Part shown: positions 37,109-49,293 of the stretch, one piece after another
Layout of the letters: the number at the start of each line of letters is the position of its first letter
How positions within the stretch are numbered: position 1 is the stretch's first letter
DNA from: Methylicorpusculum oleiharenae
GTDB lineage: Bacteria; Pseudomonadota; Gammaproteobacteria; Methylococcales; Methylomonadaceae
Direction: 5' to 3'
DNA: 64,000 nt
Assembly (NCBI RefSeq): GCF_009828925.2
Contig: NZ_WUTY02000001.1
Span: forward strand, 3,130,492-3,194,491
The notes under the pieces: generated by a model
Databases searched by the model: none
What the model was told of the DNA's origin: nothing
Seen by the model: only the letters and a program-made list of their open reading frames with translations
Made by a program: the position numbers and the translations under genes

Positions 37109-37939
37109 GGATATATTGCGTCGTTCATGATGTTTAAGAGAAATCCTGTATCAATTGAATAGGGGTGTTTGCCGTAGTAGCGTTGCGAATTTTTATGATT
37201 AAGCAGTTCCATTTTAGATCTGAGGTGCATTTTTTTACCAAATATACTACCTCCCTTCCATACCTCGTGAGTTTCTAAATGGATGACGGAGACTAAACTT
37301 TGTTAGTCATTTTAAGTGGCCACAAGTAATTATCTGTACGTTGCCGAACATAGTAGGGGTTCTGTGCCAATCCGGGCATGCTGTTAATGACCAACAAAAC
37401 TAAACCAGCTTCGGCCATTAACAGCGACGATTAAGATCAAGGTGGGTGTTTCAACAAAAGCGTAAAAAGGCGATTTACCCGTCATTGACCCGAAGGGTCC
37501 ACTTTGGCTTGGCTGGATACTATAATTTCTCCGGTATTCGAGGGAACCGCAAAGGCTCAGGTTGTTTTGTTTATGAAGTTGGAAATCTCCTTTACAAATA
37601 GCTTAATAGACGCAGTCAGCGCAAAAGTTATAATGTAGAAAGGGTTAAAGCGATGATAAAAGGGGGCCGAAAAAACCAAACCACGAATCTGTCATCATTT
37701 CCAAAGACACCTGTTCTGCAAAGTGCGAAGTTCAGAAAAGCCCAGTACGGAAATTTCGCGTAATCGGAAAGTGTGGGCAGTTGAGTCAATGCCTAAGCTA
37801 AGCCTATTTTGTAAGAGCGGGCCATCGATTCATTGCGATGACCTTAATTTAACGGCATTGCCATATATTGGGAGTATAAAATCCACTATTTAAAGATAAT
37901 GGATATAAGTAAATTATTAGTATTACCTGGAGAAATTTT
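37109..37939. other. 831-base intergenic region, no gene seen
   Basis: No reading frame with a ribosome site or domain is present. The 37796-37850 part matches a repeat near 49108-49215. The last 80 bases are AT-rich and probably contain the promoter of the radical SAM gene. Confidence 0.55.
37796..37850. repeat. Dispersed repeat B, deleted copy
   Basis: It contains CTAAGCTAAGCCTATT and GAGCGGGCCAT fused to CGATTCATTGCGATGA. The same blocks occur in the same order at 49108-49215, where a GC-rich hairpin separates them. This copy appears to have lost the hairpin. Confidence 0.6.
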
Positions 37940-38995
37940 TTGAAAAAATCCTTTTATGACCTAAATTTTTCTGATTTAGAAACGGTTATAAATCAAAATA
38001 ATTTAAACGGCTCAGCAGCGGCGGTTCTTTTTAATTGGCATTATAAGAAAAAAGAAAATGCTCAATGCAATGATAATATTGCCAAATCCTCATTGGCCTT
38101 TTTTGAAGAAAATTTCGACTTTTCTTTGCCCGAAATCAATACGGTATATGAGTCAAAAAAAGATCGATCAGTAAAATTTCTTTTTAAACTTAAAGACAAT
38201 CATAAAATTGAAACCGTCCTTATCCCGTTTCATAATAAATATTCTATTTGCCTTTCATCGCAGGTTGGCTGTGCAATGAATTGTTCTTTTTGTTTTACCG
38301 GAGAACAAGGGCTTAAAAGGAATTTGACAACAAGTGAAATTGTTGGGCAATTTCTACAGGCTTGGCGTTGGTTGGCAACAAACAGGCCTGGAGAGGAGCG
38401 GATTTTAAATATTGTTTTTATGGGACAAGGCGAACCTTTGCATAATTTTGATGCCGTTAAAAAGGCGTGTGAAATTTTTTTATCGCAACACGGAACTTCA
38501 ATTGGTGTTCAAAAAATCACTATTTCAACGGCGGGTTATATACCTGGGCTTAAAAGATGGAGCCAGGAGATTCCCGGGGTGAACCTTGCGCTATCGCTTC
38601 ATTCACCCTTTGAAGAAAAGAGAAATGAACTTATTCCTATTAATAAAAAATATCCGCTAGATGAGGTATTGACCTATATTGACAAGATACCTTTAAATAA
38701 AAAGCAATTTATTACTTATGAATATATTCTGATAAAAGATTTTAATGATTCTTCAGTTGATGCTAAAAAATTGGGAACGATACTGGCTGATAAAAGGGCT
38801 TATATCAATTTAATTCCTTTTAATTCATTTCCGGGATCGCGATACGAGCCTCCCGAATTGGATAGCATTGAACAATTTAAAGCAGTTTTAGATACTTTTA
38901 GAATCCCGACTTTAATAAGAAGCGCAAAAGGTGATGATGTATTAGCTGCTTGTGGACAACTCAATTCTAAAAATCAAAGTAATTATTCAGAGTAA
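37940..38995 (+). CDS. RlmN-like radical SAM methyltransferase, AT-rich
   Basis: A 351-residue protein of the RlmN/Cfr family, which methylates 23S rRNA adenosine 2503 and some tRNAs. The iron-sulfur motif is CAMNCSFC (Cys111, 115, 118), followed by GEQGLKRNLTTSEIVGQ, the SAM segment IVFMGQGEPLHNFD and the C-terminal active-site cysteine in KGDDVLAACGQL. Base composition is clearly more AT-rich than nearby genes, with many AAA/ATT codons, which suggests acquisition by transfer. It may be a second RlmN paralogue or a Cfr-like enzyme; the sequence alone does not settle which. Confidence 0.85.
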   Translation: MKKSFYDLNFSDLETVINQNNLNGSAAAVLFNWHYKKKENAQCNDNIAKSSLAFFEENFDFSLPEINTVYESKKDRSVKFLFKLKDNHKIETVLIPFHNKYSICLSSQVGCAMNCSFCFTGEQGLKRNLTTSEIVGQFLQAWRWLATNRPGEERILNIVFMGQGEPLHNFDAVKKACEIFLSQHGTSIGVQKITISTAGYIPGLKRWSQEIPGVNLALSLHSPFEEKRNELIPINKKYPLDEVLTYIDKIPLNKKQFITYEYILIKDFNDSSVDAKKLGTILADKRAYINLIPFNSFPGSRYEPPELDSIEQFKAVLDTFRIPTLIRSAKGDDVLAACGQLNSKNQSNYSE

Positions 38996-39030
38996 GTTGG
39001 GATACAAGCTATTTAGCAATCTAACCCTTT

Positions 39031-39090
39031 GCGCCATGGTCCTGAAATGTTGGGTTGACTATCCGCCAACCGCAGCCTACGCGGTGCATT
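39031..39090. repeat. Dispersed palindromic repeat, copy 2
   Basis: GGTCCTGAAATGTTGGGTT and CGCCAACCGCAGCCTACGCGG match the element at 10608-10664 with a few changes. It lies between the radical SAM gene and oxyR. Confidence 0.72.
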
Positions 39091-39174
39091 AACTTTATTT
39101 CATAGTACAAGCTGGTAATAAGCAATAGAAATTGAGTTATTCTCTGCCAGCTTTAGCTGCGATACCGCATGGTG

Positions 39175-40050
39175 TCAGGGCAGTGGTTTATAAGTCAGCA
39201 GTTTGGCCAATGTCTCAAAAGTCGCGCTACGTGGATGAGCCTGTAGCCAAACCAGTGCAATAGTCCGGCTCGGTCGCTGGCGTATGTTGATATAGCGAAT
39301 GTCGTTATCCTCGGGCTGAACGGCAACGGAAGGCATCAACGTAACCCCGACGCCGTTTTTGACCATGAAACGCAGGGTTTCCAGGCTGGAAGCCCGAAAG
39401 TCATGTTCCACAAATCGGGATGGGTCGCACAAATTTAGGGCCTGATCACGCAAGCAATGACCCTCATCCAGTAACAGCAGATTCTCCTTGGCCGCCATAG
39501 TTAGGTCTACTTCCTCTAAATCAGCTAAGGGGTGGTCGACGTAGACGGCTAAGGTAAATGGGTCTTCAAATAGTCTTCGGCATTCCAGTAGCTCATGCTC
39601 TACCGGCAAGGCTAACAAAGCCGCATCCAGTTTTTTGCTGAGCAGCAAATCGATGAGCGCATTGGTTTTTTCCTCAACCAATTGTAACTTGAGATCCGGA
39701 TAATGTTGCTTGATTCGGAATACATACTCTGGCAGCACGTAACTCGCCAGAGAAGGAAAAGCCCCCAGAGACAGCATGTTGCGATGCCTATCGCTGGCGT
39801 GGGTGGCGATTTGCCGAATACTTTGAACGTCATCGAGAATTCTTCTCGCAATCGGTACAATCTCTTGGCAAGTTTTTGTCACTTCCACGCTATTTTTCTC
39901 GCGCACGAACAGGTCTGCACCCAAGTAATCCTCTAGTTTTTTGATCTGAGTACTTAACGTTGGCTGGCCAATCGAACAGTGTTCGGCCGCCTGACTAAAA
40001 TTTCTTAAATCCGCTACCGCCACCAGGTAGCTCAAATCACGCAAGTTCAT
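39175..40050 (-). CDS. oxyR: Hydrogen-peroxide sensor and regulator OxyR
   Basis: A 291-residue LysR-type regulator with helix-turn-helix FSQAAEHCSIGQPTLSTQIK. The redox pair GHCLRDQALNLC puts cysteines at 199 and 208, the same positions as in E. coli OxyR, where they form the peroxide-sensing disulfide. It is divergent from katG across 310 bases, the classic arrangement in which OxyR activates catalase. Confidence 0.95.
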   Translation of the reverse strand: MNLRDLSYLVAVADLRNFSQAAEHCSIGQPTLSTQIKKLEDYLGADLFVREKNSVEVTKTCQEIVPIARRILDDVQSIRQIATHASDRHRNMLSLGAFPSLASYVLPEYVFRIKQHYPDLKLQLVEEKTNALIDLLLSKKLDAALLALPVEHELLECRRLFEDPFTLAVYVDHPLADLEEVDLTMAAKENLLLLDEGHCLRDQALNLCDPSRFVEHDFRASSLETLRFMVKNGVGVTLMPSVAVQPEDNDIRYINIRQRPSRTIALVWLQAHPRSATFETLAKLLTYKPLP

Positions 40051-42583
<2,533 letters not shown>

Positions 42584-42596
42584 TCTTGGCTTATAA

Positions 42597-42634
42597 GGCG
42601 CCCAACTTGAGTGCTATTAGTAAAGTTGGGCGCC
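42597..42634 (+). terminator. Hairpin after katG
   Basis: GGCGCCCAACTT and AAGTTGGGCGCC form a perfect 12-bp stem around a 14-base loop, 14 bases after the katG stop. There is no T-run, so it may stabilise the mRNA end or stop transcription with help. Confidence 0.6.
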
Positions 42635-42979
42635 CTGCAAGATCAAATGACTGGAATATCACCGTAATTGGACAACTGGTAACAGTTAATCCCACCATCT
42701 CACAGGGATATTTTTGTCAATTGGCTACCAACACTTTATTCAGTGTAAACGAATTCTCTAAGTCAATTAAAAGGCTAAGTCTGTCTGTTTCGTCAGATAA
42801 CGTGATTCGGGTTTCATTGCTTTAAGGTCGGATCTAAGCCTAAACCACTGGTATGAAGTTTCTCCGCTAATTTTTTTATATTGAACTTTTAGCTAGCTAC
42901 GGGGAATAGACGGTAATTCATCAAGAATTGGATCTCCTAAACCACTTGCAGGCAAGATGGTTTCTAAAGCAAAAAAACA

Positions 42980-43440
42980 TTAAGGACACTTTGTAGTAGT
43001 TTTTACAAGCGGTAACAATCGTTTTATCACGCGTTTCGACAAACCCTTTGGCGTATTCCACGATTTGGATGCTAGGTTTTCATCGACACTGATCACCAGA
43101 GTGCTCAAAGGTGGATTCTGGTAAAGCCCAATAATATTCGCCGCATTCGGCGAGTTCATGATCCTTGCTGACACACCAACTCTGTGAGCGGTGCAAATAA
43201 ATGCTTTCATTTTTCAAAACACGCCAAACCTTCTTGAGGTCTTTCTTCCAGTTTTGCTATCAATTGATCCCTGATGGATTTTCCATACCTTTCAGGTTTT
43301 CCTGGGCGGGGCTCATCTTCAAGTCCGGTAAGTCCTTGGGTCAGAAAATCGCCTTCGCCATTCGCTGACCCAAGGAGTCGAGCAGTCCAATGTCGCCACA
43401 ATATCCTGGTTTTGCTTGCCCGTCGCGTACTCTAAAATAA
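42980..43440 (-). pseudogene. IS630-family transposase, second remnant
   Basis: Reading down from about 43440, the frame gives DIVATLDCSTPWVSEWRRRF, then a shift leads to LTQGLTGLEDEPRPGKPERY. After more damage comes MNSPNAANIIGLYQNPPLST with LVISVDEN, the first DDE aspartate region. The rest is deleted. Its helix-turn-helix differs from the IS630 at 26577-27757, so these are separate insertions. Confidence 0.8.
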
Positions 43441-43897
43441 TTGACGCCAGACAATGATGTTAATGACAAAGTTTTTATTCGCACCTAAGGGAAATAGGTG
43501 CAGAGCCTTTTATAACTTTTTAAAGCAATATTATTTTTGTCTTTGTAACAAGGCTGTCATTTTTACGACTTAACATGATCTAAATTAATTGGAGAGACAT
43601 TTATCATGATACCTGTGAAATAGGTTCGTATCATTGGCATCACTTCGTGCTCACTTTTATTAAATGTCATTTCGCATTAAGGAAAACCTGTTCTTACCGT
43701 TTTCATTTCTACTCATTGATTGCCTGGATCTGACTTTTTTAAGTGTCACAGTGGTTATTTCCAGCTTTACTGACGGATTGTTCGTTAAGTCAACACGCGA
43801 TCAGTCGATTAGTGAACAAGATACTCCATTTCAATATTCCAACATCTGCGAGTCGATAGTGGCTGGGCGGTGAACCTGTCCGGTTATTTTTAACATC

Positions 43898-45649
43898 ATG
43901 AATTCCATCGAATTAAAAAAAAATCCTAAGGGCTTATCAACGGTCAGAGTACTGCATCACTATGTAGAGCCGTTTTTTGAGTCTGAGTTAGCTGTTCTGG
44001 TGTTGGATTGTTTTATTAATGACAAAACTTTATTTGCCAGCGCCATTATCGATGAGATGGGAAAACCGGTAGGGCTAGTTGAGAGAGGTCGCATAACCGA
44101 GATTTTTTTAAAACCCTTTGCCCGTGATCTGAATCATAAAAATCCGATCAAAAATATGATGGATAAAGAGCCCATCATAATTGACATTGATACCTGCATT
44201 GACGATTTGGCTCAGATAATAATTGAATCAGGCATGAGACATATGGTTAACGGGGTCATCATCGTCGAAAACGGTTTTTATTCAGGAATGGCGACCGGAC
44301 ATGCCTTACTGGAAGAGATTGCCCAAAGAAAGCAACGCGATCTATTTCAATTGGCTCATTACGATCAACTGACCGGTGTACCGAATCGTTTGCTGTTTAA
44401 GGATCGTTTACAGCAAGCTTGCTTGAGTGCCAAACGCACCAAAAAGTTGGTTGCATTGATTTTCGTAGATCTGGATCGCTTCAAATTTATTAACGACACG
44501 ATGGGTCACAGTGCCGGTGATCAATTATTGATTGTCGTTTCGGATCGTCTGCAACAGTGCCTGCGGGAATCCGATACTTTAGCGCGTTTGGGTGGCGATG
44601 AATTTGTCGTTGTTCTGCAAAACCTTGAAAGTATTATTGATGCGGAAAAGGTTGCTGAATCGATAGTCGCCAAAATACGTGAGCCGATGCAACTTTGTAA
44701 TCGCAGTTTAAGCATTTCAGCAAGTCTGGGGGTTGCTATTTATCCTCAGCATGATGATAACCTTGACGGCTTAATTCAAAAAGCCGATGCGGCCATGTAT
44801 GAAGTAAAACAACAGGGCAGAAATACCTATCAGATTTATTGTGACACCCTGACTTTCGGGATGATCGAAAAAAATAAACTGGAAAGCCGACTGAATACTG
44901 CCTTGGAAAATAATCAATTCTTTCTGGTGTATCAACCCCAGGTAGATGTGACAAAAAATGAAATGGTCGGAGTCGAGGCTTTATTGCGGTGGAATCATCC
45001 GGAACTGGGCTTGGTTCCACCTATTAAGTTCATTCCCATCGCTGAAGATACCGGACTCATCCACGCAATCGGCGAGTGGGTATTGTATAACGTGGGCAGG
45101 CAACACCGAGAATGGGTTGATCTAGGAATGCCACCTGTGAAAATTGCAGTGAATATTTCACCCTTACAATTTCGGCAAAAAGGCTTTTGTGATTTGATTA
45201 AAGCGGTTATTGATGAAACGAGCATTGATCCTCAGTACCTAGAATTGGAACTTACTGAAGGTTTGATGATGACCAACACGGAATATGTTGCTCAAACGTT
45301 GGCACAGCTAAGGGAAATAGGTATCAAATTGGCTATAGACGATTTCGGAACCGGTTATTCCAGCTTAAGTTATCTGCATAAGTTTGCTGTTGACCGGATC
45401 AAAATTGATCAGTCTTTTATTCGAAACATTTCTAAGACATTAGCTAATCAAGCGATAGTTCGCGCGATAATGGCGCTTGGCAATAGTCTGAGTATAGAAA
45501 TGATAGCGGAAGGGGTAGAAAGCATGGCTGAGCTTGAAGCCATCAAACTGTTTGATTGTCAGGAAATTCAAGGTTATCTGATATCCAGGCCAATACCTGC
45601 GAACGAATTAATTGTTTGGTACCAAAGCTATGTTAAACAGCGTCATTGA
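43898..45649 (+). CDS. CBS-GGDEF-EAL cyclic-di-GMP enzyme
   Basis: A 583-residue cytosolic protein with a CBS-pair-like N-terminus (about 1-140, including FASAIIDEMGKPVGLVERGR), a GGDEF domain (YDQLTGVPNRLLFKDRLQQA and the intact active loop RLGGDEFVVVL), then an EAL domain (VGVEALLRWNHPELGLVPP, LTEGLMM, AIDDFGTGYSSLSYL). Both signature motifs are intact, so it could make or break cyclic-di-GMP, with the CBS part sensing a nucleotide. No membrane segment is visible. Confidence 0.92.
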   Translation: MNSIELKKNPKGLSTVRVLHHYVEPFFESELAVLVLDCFINDKTLFASAIIDEMGKPVGLVERGRITEIFLKPFARDLNHKNPIKNMMDKEPIIIDIDTCIDDLAQIIIESGMRHMVNGVIIVENGFYSGMATGHALLEEIAQRKQRDLFQLAHYDQLTGVPNRLLFKDRLQQACLSAKRTKKLVALIFVDLDRFKFINDTMGHSAGDQLLIVVSDRLQQCLRESDTLARLGGDEFVVVLQNLESIIDAEKVAESIVAKIREPMQLCNRSLSISASLGVAIYPQHDDNLDGLIQKADAAMYEVKQQGRNTYQIYCDTLTFGMIEKNKLESRLNTALENNQFFLVYQPQVDVTKNEMVGVEALLRWNHPELGLVPPIKFIPIAEDTGLIHAIGEWVLYNVGRQHREWVDLGMPPVKIAVNISPLQFRQKGFCDLIKAVIDETSIDPQYLELELTEGLMMTNTEYVAQTLAQLREIGIKLAIDDFGTGYSSLSYLHKFAVDRIKIDQSFIRNISKTLANQAIVRAIMALGNSLSIEMIAEGVESMAELEAIKLFDCQEIQGYLISRPIPANELIVWYQSYVKQRH

Positions 45650-45838
45650 TATAGATAATAGGGTGGAAGGCATTTCAAATTATCTGAGCCTGCCGACGTA
45701 CTTTTGGTATCCGGACCCAATTCGTAACGCTGGTCATAAATCGGTAACAAAGATCAGGCAAACTTTAACGGTTGAAAAAAGCGGTTGCTTGACTGGCTGA
45801 CTAATTTAAATAAATCACTTACGAATAAAACGGAGTCC

Positions 45839-46681
45839 ATGGAACTCTCGGTTTTAACACTGAACCTGCATACCTATCAGCAACATCCCCGTCATTGCTG
45901 TTTTGACACGATGCATCAGCATGAGCGGGAAGTGCATATCATCGCTGAAGCCATTGCTCATTTACAGATTGATGTCATTGCTTTTCAGGAAGTTGGCGAA
46001 TACATGCACGATCCTATTACCCATCCTTACGGTGAGTCACCTTCGAACATGGCCTTTCGGATTTGTAATAAATTGCGGAGCTGGGGATTTTGGTATCACC
46101 TTCATCAGGATTGGAGTCATATCGGCTTTTATCGCTGGCGGGAAGGAACTGCCATTCTAAGCCGCTATCCAATGCACCATAATTATTCGGCTTATGTTTC
46201 CAGAGATCATCGCCGAGACAATTACCTATCCCGAAACGTCACGTTGTCCTGTATTGATGTTCCGTGGTTTGGTTTGTTACATGTAGCCAACGTCCATTTA
46301 AGCTGGGCACATCATGGCTTTTTTGAAGAGTTTTATAACCTTAAACAATTAATCTATTCACGCCTGCATTTTGGCGTCAGAGCGGATTTGATAGTGGGAG
46401 ATTTTAATGCGCCTGCAGGGGAACAGGCGTATCAAACTATTGTTGGCAATGGCGAATATGTGGATCAATATCATAGCGTGCATCCGCAGCGTTTTTACCA
46501 GCCCAGTTATCAAGGCCAGATAGACGGCTGGAAAAACGTTAGTCCCAAACGGATCGACTATATCTTTAAACGCAACGGTAATGCCATGCATATCAGGACG
46601 ATGGATTTAATTTTCAATGATCATTTCTATCCTATCGTTTCAGATCATTTTGGTTATTTGGCCCGATTCGAACTCTTTTGA
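45839..46681 (+). CDS. Endonuclease/exonuclease/phosphatase-family hydrolase
   Basis: A 280-residue EEP-fold protein. Motifs in order are LTLNLHTYQ, VIAFQEVGEYM (metal-binding Glu), LHVANVHLSW, IVGDFNAPAGEQAYQ and PIVSDHFGYLARFEL (catalytic Asp-His). Substrate could be nucleic acid, phospholipid or an inositol phosphate. ATG at 45839 follows CGGAG. There is no signal peptide. Confidence 0.87.
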   Translation: MELSVLTLNLHTYQQHPRHCCFDTMHQHEREVHIIAEAIAHLQIDVIAFQEVGEYMHDPITHPYGESPSNMAFRICNKLRSWGFWYHLHQDWSHIGFYRWREGTAILSRYPMHHNYSAYVSRDHRRDNYLSRNVTLSCIDVPWFGLLHVANVHLSWAHHGFFEEFYNLKQLIYSRLHFGVRADLIVGDFNAPAGEQAYQTIVGNGEYVDQYHSVHPQRFYQPSYQGQIDGWKNVSPKRIDYIFKRNGNAMHIRTMDLIFNDHFYPIVSDHFGYLARFELF

Positions 46682-46718
46682 GATGAATCATGCTTGATTC
46701 ACAAGCTGTCCATGAGGT

Positions 46719-46778
46719 CTGGATTTCGGCAATCCCCGGGCATTCCCTGACCTGGGCAGGCTCTGCCGAAATGACGCA
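46719..46778. repeat. REP-like palindrome upstream of eutB
   Basis: CTGGATTTCGGCA (46719) faces TGCCGAAATGACGCAG (46764), a 9-bp stem with an inner CCCCGGGCA/CCTGGG fold. The ends resemble the arms of the MITE family in the hsd region (CTGGATCCCGGCAATCCC), so it may be a distant relative. Confidence 0.5.
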
Positions 46779-46881
46779 GTCGACTGCGGTTAAACAGTTA
46801 GAAATGAAAATCAGGTAATCACTTACATGACAACAACATCGCGCCGGGTCAAAGCGCTTCATTCATCCTTATATCGCATCA

Positions 46882-48282
46882 ATGTATAAAGCGCGTGTTG
46901 CCCATTTATCCTATGATTTTAAGAGTTTGCGAAACCTGATGGCCAAAGCGACGCCGGCGCGGTCGGGCGATTATTTGGCCGGTGTGGCAGCTGTTAATAA
47001 TCTGGAACGCGTTGCTGCTCAATTTGTGCTGGCTGATGTGCCGCTTAAACAGTTTCTCAATGAAGCACTGGTGCCTTATGAACGGGATGAAGTCACACGT
47101 CTGATTATTGACGAACATGATCAGGCTGCATTTGCCCCTGTTAGCCACCTGACCGTAGGTGATTTTCGCAACTGGTTATTATCTGAACATGCCACAACAG
47201 AGACGCTTTCTGCTATTTCAAGAGGCTTGACGCCGGAAATGGTAGCGGCGGTGTCTAAAATCATGCGTATCCAGGATTTGATACTGGTTGCAAATAAATG
47301 CCGGGTGATTACTCGTTTCCGGAATACCATCGGCCTGGAAAACCGCTTTTCGACGCGCTTGCAACCGAATCATCCCACTGATGACCCAGCCGGCGTTGCG
47401 GCCAGTTTGCTGGACGGTTTGCTCTATGGCTGCGGTGATGCCGTAATAGGAATCAACCCGGCCACCGATAATCTTGAGGCGACGTTGCGCTTGTTGCACA
47501 TGCTCAACGATGTCATCGAACGTTATCAAATTCCGACTCAAGCCTGTGTGTTGGCGCATGTCACAACAACACTAAAAGCCCTTGAACAAGGGGCGCCGGT
47601 CGATTTGGTCTTTCAGTCTATTGCCGGAACGCAAAAGGCCAATGACAGTTTCGGTATCAGTTTAAGTTTATTGAAAGAAGCACACTCGGCAGCATTGGAA
47701 CTGAATCGAGGTCCGCTGGGTAAAAACTGCATGTATTTTGAAACCGGGCAGGGCAGTGCGTTATCAGCGAATGCTCATGAAGGGTTGGATCAACAAACTT
47801 GCGAGGCCAGAGCTTATGCAGTTGCTCGTAAATTTTCACCGCTGCTGGTCAATACCGTGGTCGGGTTTATCGGCCCCGAATACCTTTATGACGGGAAACA
47901 GATTATCCGGGCCGGTTTGGAAGATCATTTTTGCGGTAAATTATTGAGTCTCCCCATGGGCTGTGATGTCTGCTACACCAATCACGCCGAAGCCGATCAG
48001 GATGATATGGATATGTTGCTCACGCAATTTGCCATTGCCGGTGGCACCTTTGTCATGGGCGTACCCGGTGCCGATGATGTGATGCTCAATTATCAATCCA
48101 CATCGTTTCATGATGCGCTGTATGTGCGTCAACTGATGGGTTTGCGACCGGCGCCTGAATTTGAGCAGTGGCTTCAGCAACACGAAATATTTAACGCGTT
48201 TAATCAGTTGCAACAAAAATCTAACGTGCCTGAACTGTTTAAATCGACTTTTCAAAAGCTGCCTAAATTAAACAATGAATGA
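46882..48282 (+). CDS. eutB: Ethanolamine ammonia-lyase, large subunit
   Basis: A 466-residue catalytic subunit of the adenosylcobalamin-dependent enzyme that splits ethanolamine into acetaldehyde and ammonia. Family segments are RSGDYLAGVAAVNNLERVAA, RLQPNHPTDDPAGVAASLLD, CGDAVIGINPATDN, YFETGQGSALSANAHEGLDQ and CDVCYTNHAEADQDDMDMLL. The N-terminus aligns with E. coli EutB, supporting this start although no clear ribosome site precedes it. The last 8 bases overlap eutC. Confidence 0.95.
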   Translation: MYKARVAHLSYDFKSLRNLMAKATPARSGDYLAGVAAVNNLERVAAQFVLADVPLKQFLNEALVPYERDEVTRLIIDEHDQAAFAPVSHLTVGDFRNWLLSEHATTETLSAISRGLTPEMVAAVSKIMRIQDLILVANKCRVITRFRNTIGLENRFSTRLQPNHPTDDPAGVAASLLDGLLYGCGDAVIGINPATDNLEATLRLLHMLNDVIERYQIPTQACVLAHVTTTLKALEQGAPVDLVFQSIAGTQKANDSFGISLSLLKEAHSAALELNRGPLGKNCMYFETGQGSALSANAHEGLDQQTCEARAYAVARKFSPLLVNTVVGFIGPEYLYDGKQIIRAGLEDHFCGKLLSLPMGCDVCYTNHAEADQDDMDMLLTQFAIAGGTFVMGVPGADDVMLNYQSTSFHDALYVRQLMGLRPAPEFEQWLQQHEIFNAFNQLQQKSNVPELFKSTFQKLPKLNNE

Positions 48283-49078
48283 TCCTGCTGATCCGGTACT
48301 GAGCCACGATCCCTGGCTTAGCATGAAACAATTCACCCCGGCGCGCATTGCTTTAGGGAAGGCGGGCATGAGTTTGCCGACGCAGGCCTATCTGGATTTT
48401 CAGTTGGCTCATGCTTTGGCGCGTGATGCAGTGAAGAGTCCTTTGGACTTTTCAGAGCTGACTCAACACTTAAATCAGCAGGGAATGGCAGCCATAACCT
48501 TGCAAACTCAAGTCGAAAATCAGCGCGCCTATCTGCAAAGACCTGATTTAGGACGACTGCTCAGCGAGTCTGCTTTAAATACATTATCGCATTTAATAAG
48601 TAGGCCGTTTGATGCCGTCGTGGTCGTGGCCGATGGTTTATCATCAAAAGCCATTGAACGGCATGCCATCCCTTTTTTGACTCTATTATTACCTGAATTG
48701 TCTCTCCGATCTTACGCAGTGTCGCCGATATGTCTGGTCCGGCATGGACGGGTTGCCATTGGCGATGCGCTAGCCGAACATTTTTCAGCCCGATTGTGTA
48801 TGGTGTTGATCGGTGAAAGACCGGGACTCAGTTCACCCGACAGCATGGGCATTTATTTTACCTACCAAGCCAGATCCGGTATGACAACGGATGCTGATCG
48901 CAACTGTATTTCCAATATTCATCAACGAGGCCTGAGTTATGCGCAAGCACTCAAAAAATTACTCTACCTGATCGATGAAGCAGAGCGTTTACAGTTTTCA
49001 GGTGTCAATTTAAAAGATGAAACCAGCGATGTTGATCCCGTCGCGCAATTGGAAAGGGGTAATTTTTTACTGGAGTAA
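48275..49078 (+). CDS. eutC: Ethanolamine ammonia-lyase, small subunit
   Basis: A 267-residue partner of EutB that helps hold cobalamin. Signatures are TPARIALGKAGMSLPTQAYL, DFQLAHALARDAV, VVVADGLSSKAIERHA and VLIGERPGLSSPDSMGIYFT. It overlaps eutB by 8 bases. No reactivase (eutA), aldehyde dehydrogenase or microcompartment shell genes follow, so this is a minimal eutBC unit. Confidence 0.94.
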   Translation: MNDPADPVLSHDPWLSMKQFTPARIALGKAGMSLPTQAYLDFQLAHALARDAVKSPLDFSELTQHLNQQGMAAITLQTQVENQRAYLQRPDLGRLLSESALNTLSHLISRPFDAVVVVADGLSSKAIERHAIPFLTLLLPELSLRSYAVSPICLVRHGRVAIGDALAEHFSARLCMVLIGERPGLSSPDSMGIYFTYQARSGMTTDADRNCISNIHQRGLSYAQALKKLLYLIDEAERLQFSGVNLKDETSDVDPVAQLERGNFLLE

Positions 49079-49107
49079 ACCGGCTAGGGGAGGGTGCCTT
49101 TCAATGC

Positions 49108-49215
49108 CGTTAAGCTAAGCGTATTGAGTAGCGGGCCATGCCCGCGATTGAACCGCCTTTTGTCACGGGCATGGCCCGTTCCTACAATACAAGCCTATCG
49201 ATTCATTGCGATGAT
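49108..49215. repeat. Dispersed repeat B with GC-rich hairpin
   Basis: TTAAGCTAAGCGTATTGAG leads into a 13-bp perfect stem, CGGGCCATGCCCG (49132-49144) and CGGGCATGGCCCG (49166-49178), then CGATTCATTGCGATGA. The flanks recur at 37796-37850. It lies between eutC and the convergent phosphatase gene and may also act as a terminator. Confidence 0.65.
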
Positions 49216-49293
49216 TTGAATAATTGAAAAGCGGCAATGAAAACAGTCAGAAAAGAGCTCGCCGGATCACGCTACGCAATCCGGCGATACCGG

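Larger units (their letters stand above)
42584..43897. other. 1.3-kb gap: hairpin, IS630 remnant and promoter zone
   Basis: A GC-rich hairpin follows katG (42597-42634). The IS630 remnant occupies about 42980-43440. Forward readings at 42580-42825 and 43664-43873 show no domain and no ribosome site, so I do not call them genes. Confidence 0.6.

Noticed and set aside
43664-43873. Forward 69-codon gene candidate upstream of the GGDEF-EAL gene
   Set aside because: Hydrophobic start but no ribosome site and no recognisable family.
46682-46881. Cobalamin riboswitch before eutB
   Set aside because: The region is too short and lacks the conserved B12-box pattern; it holds only a REP-like palindrome.
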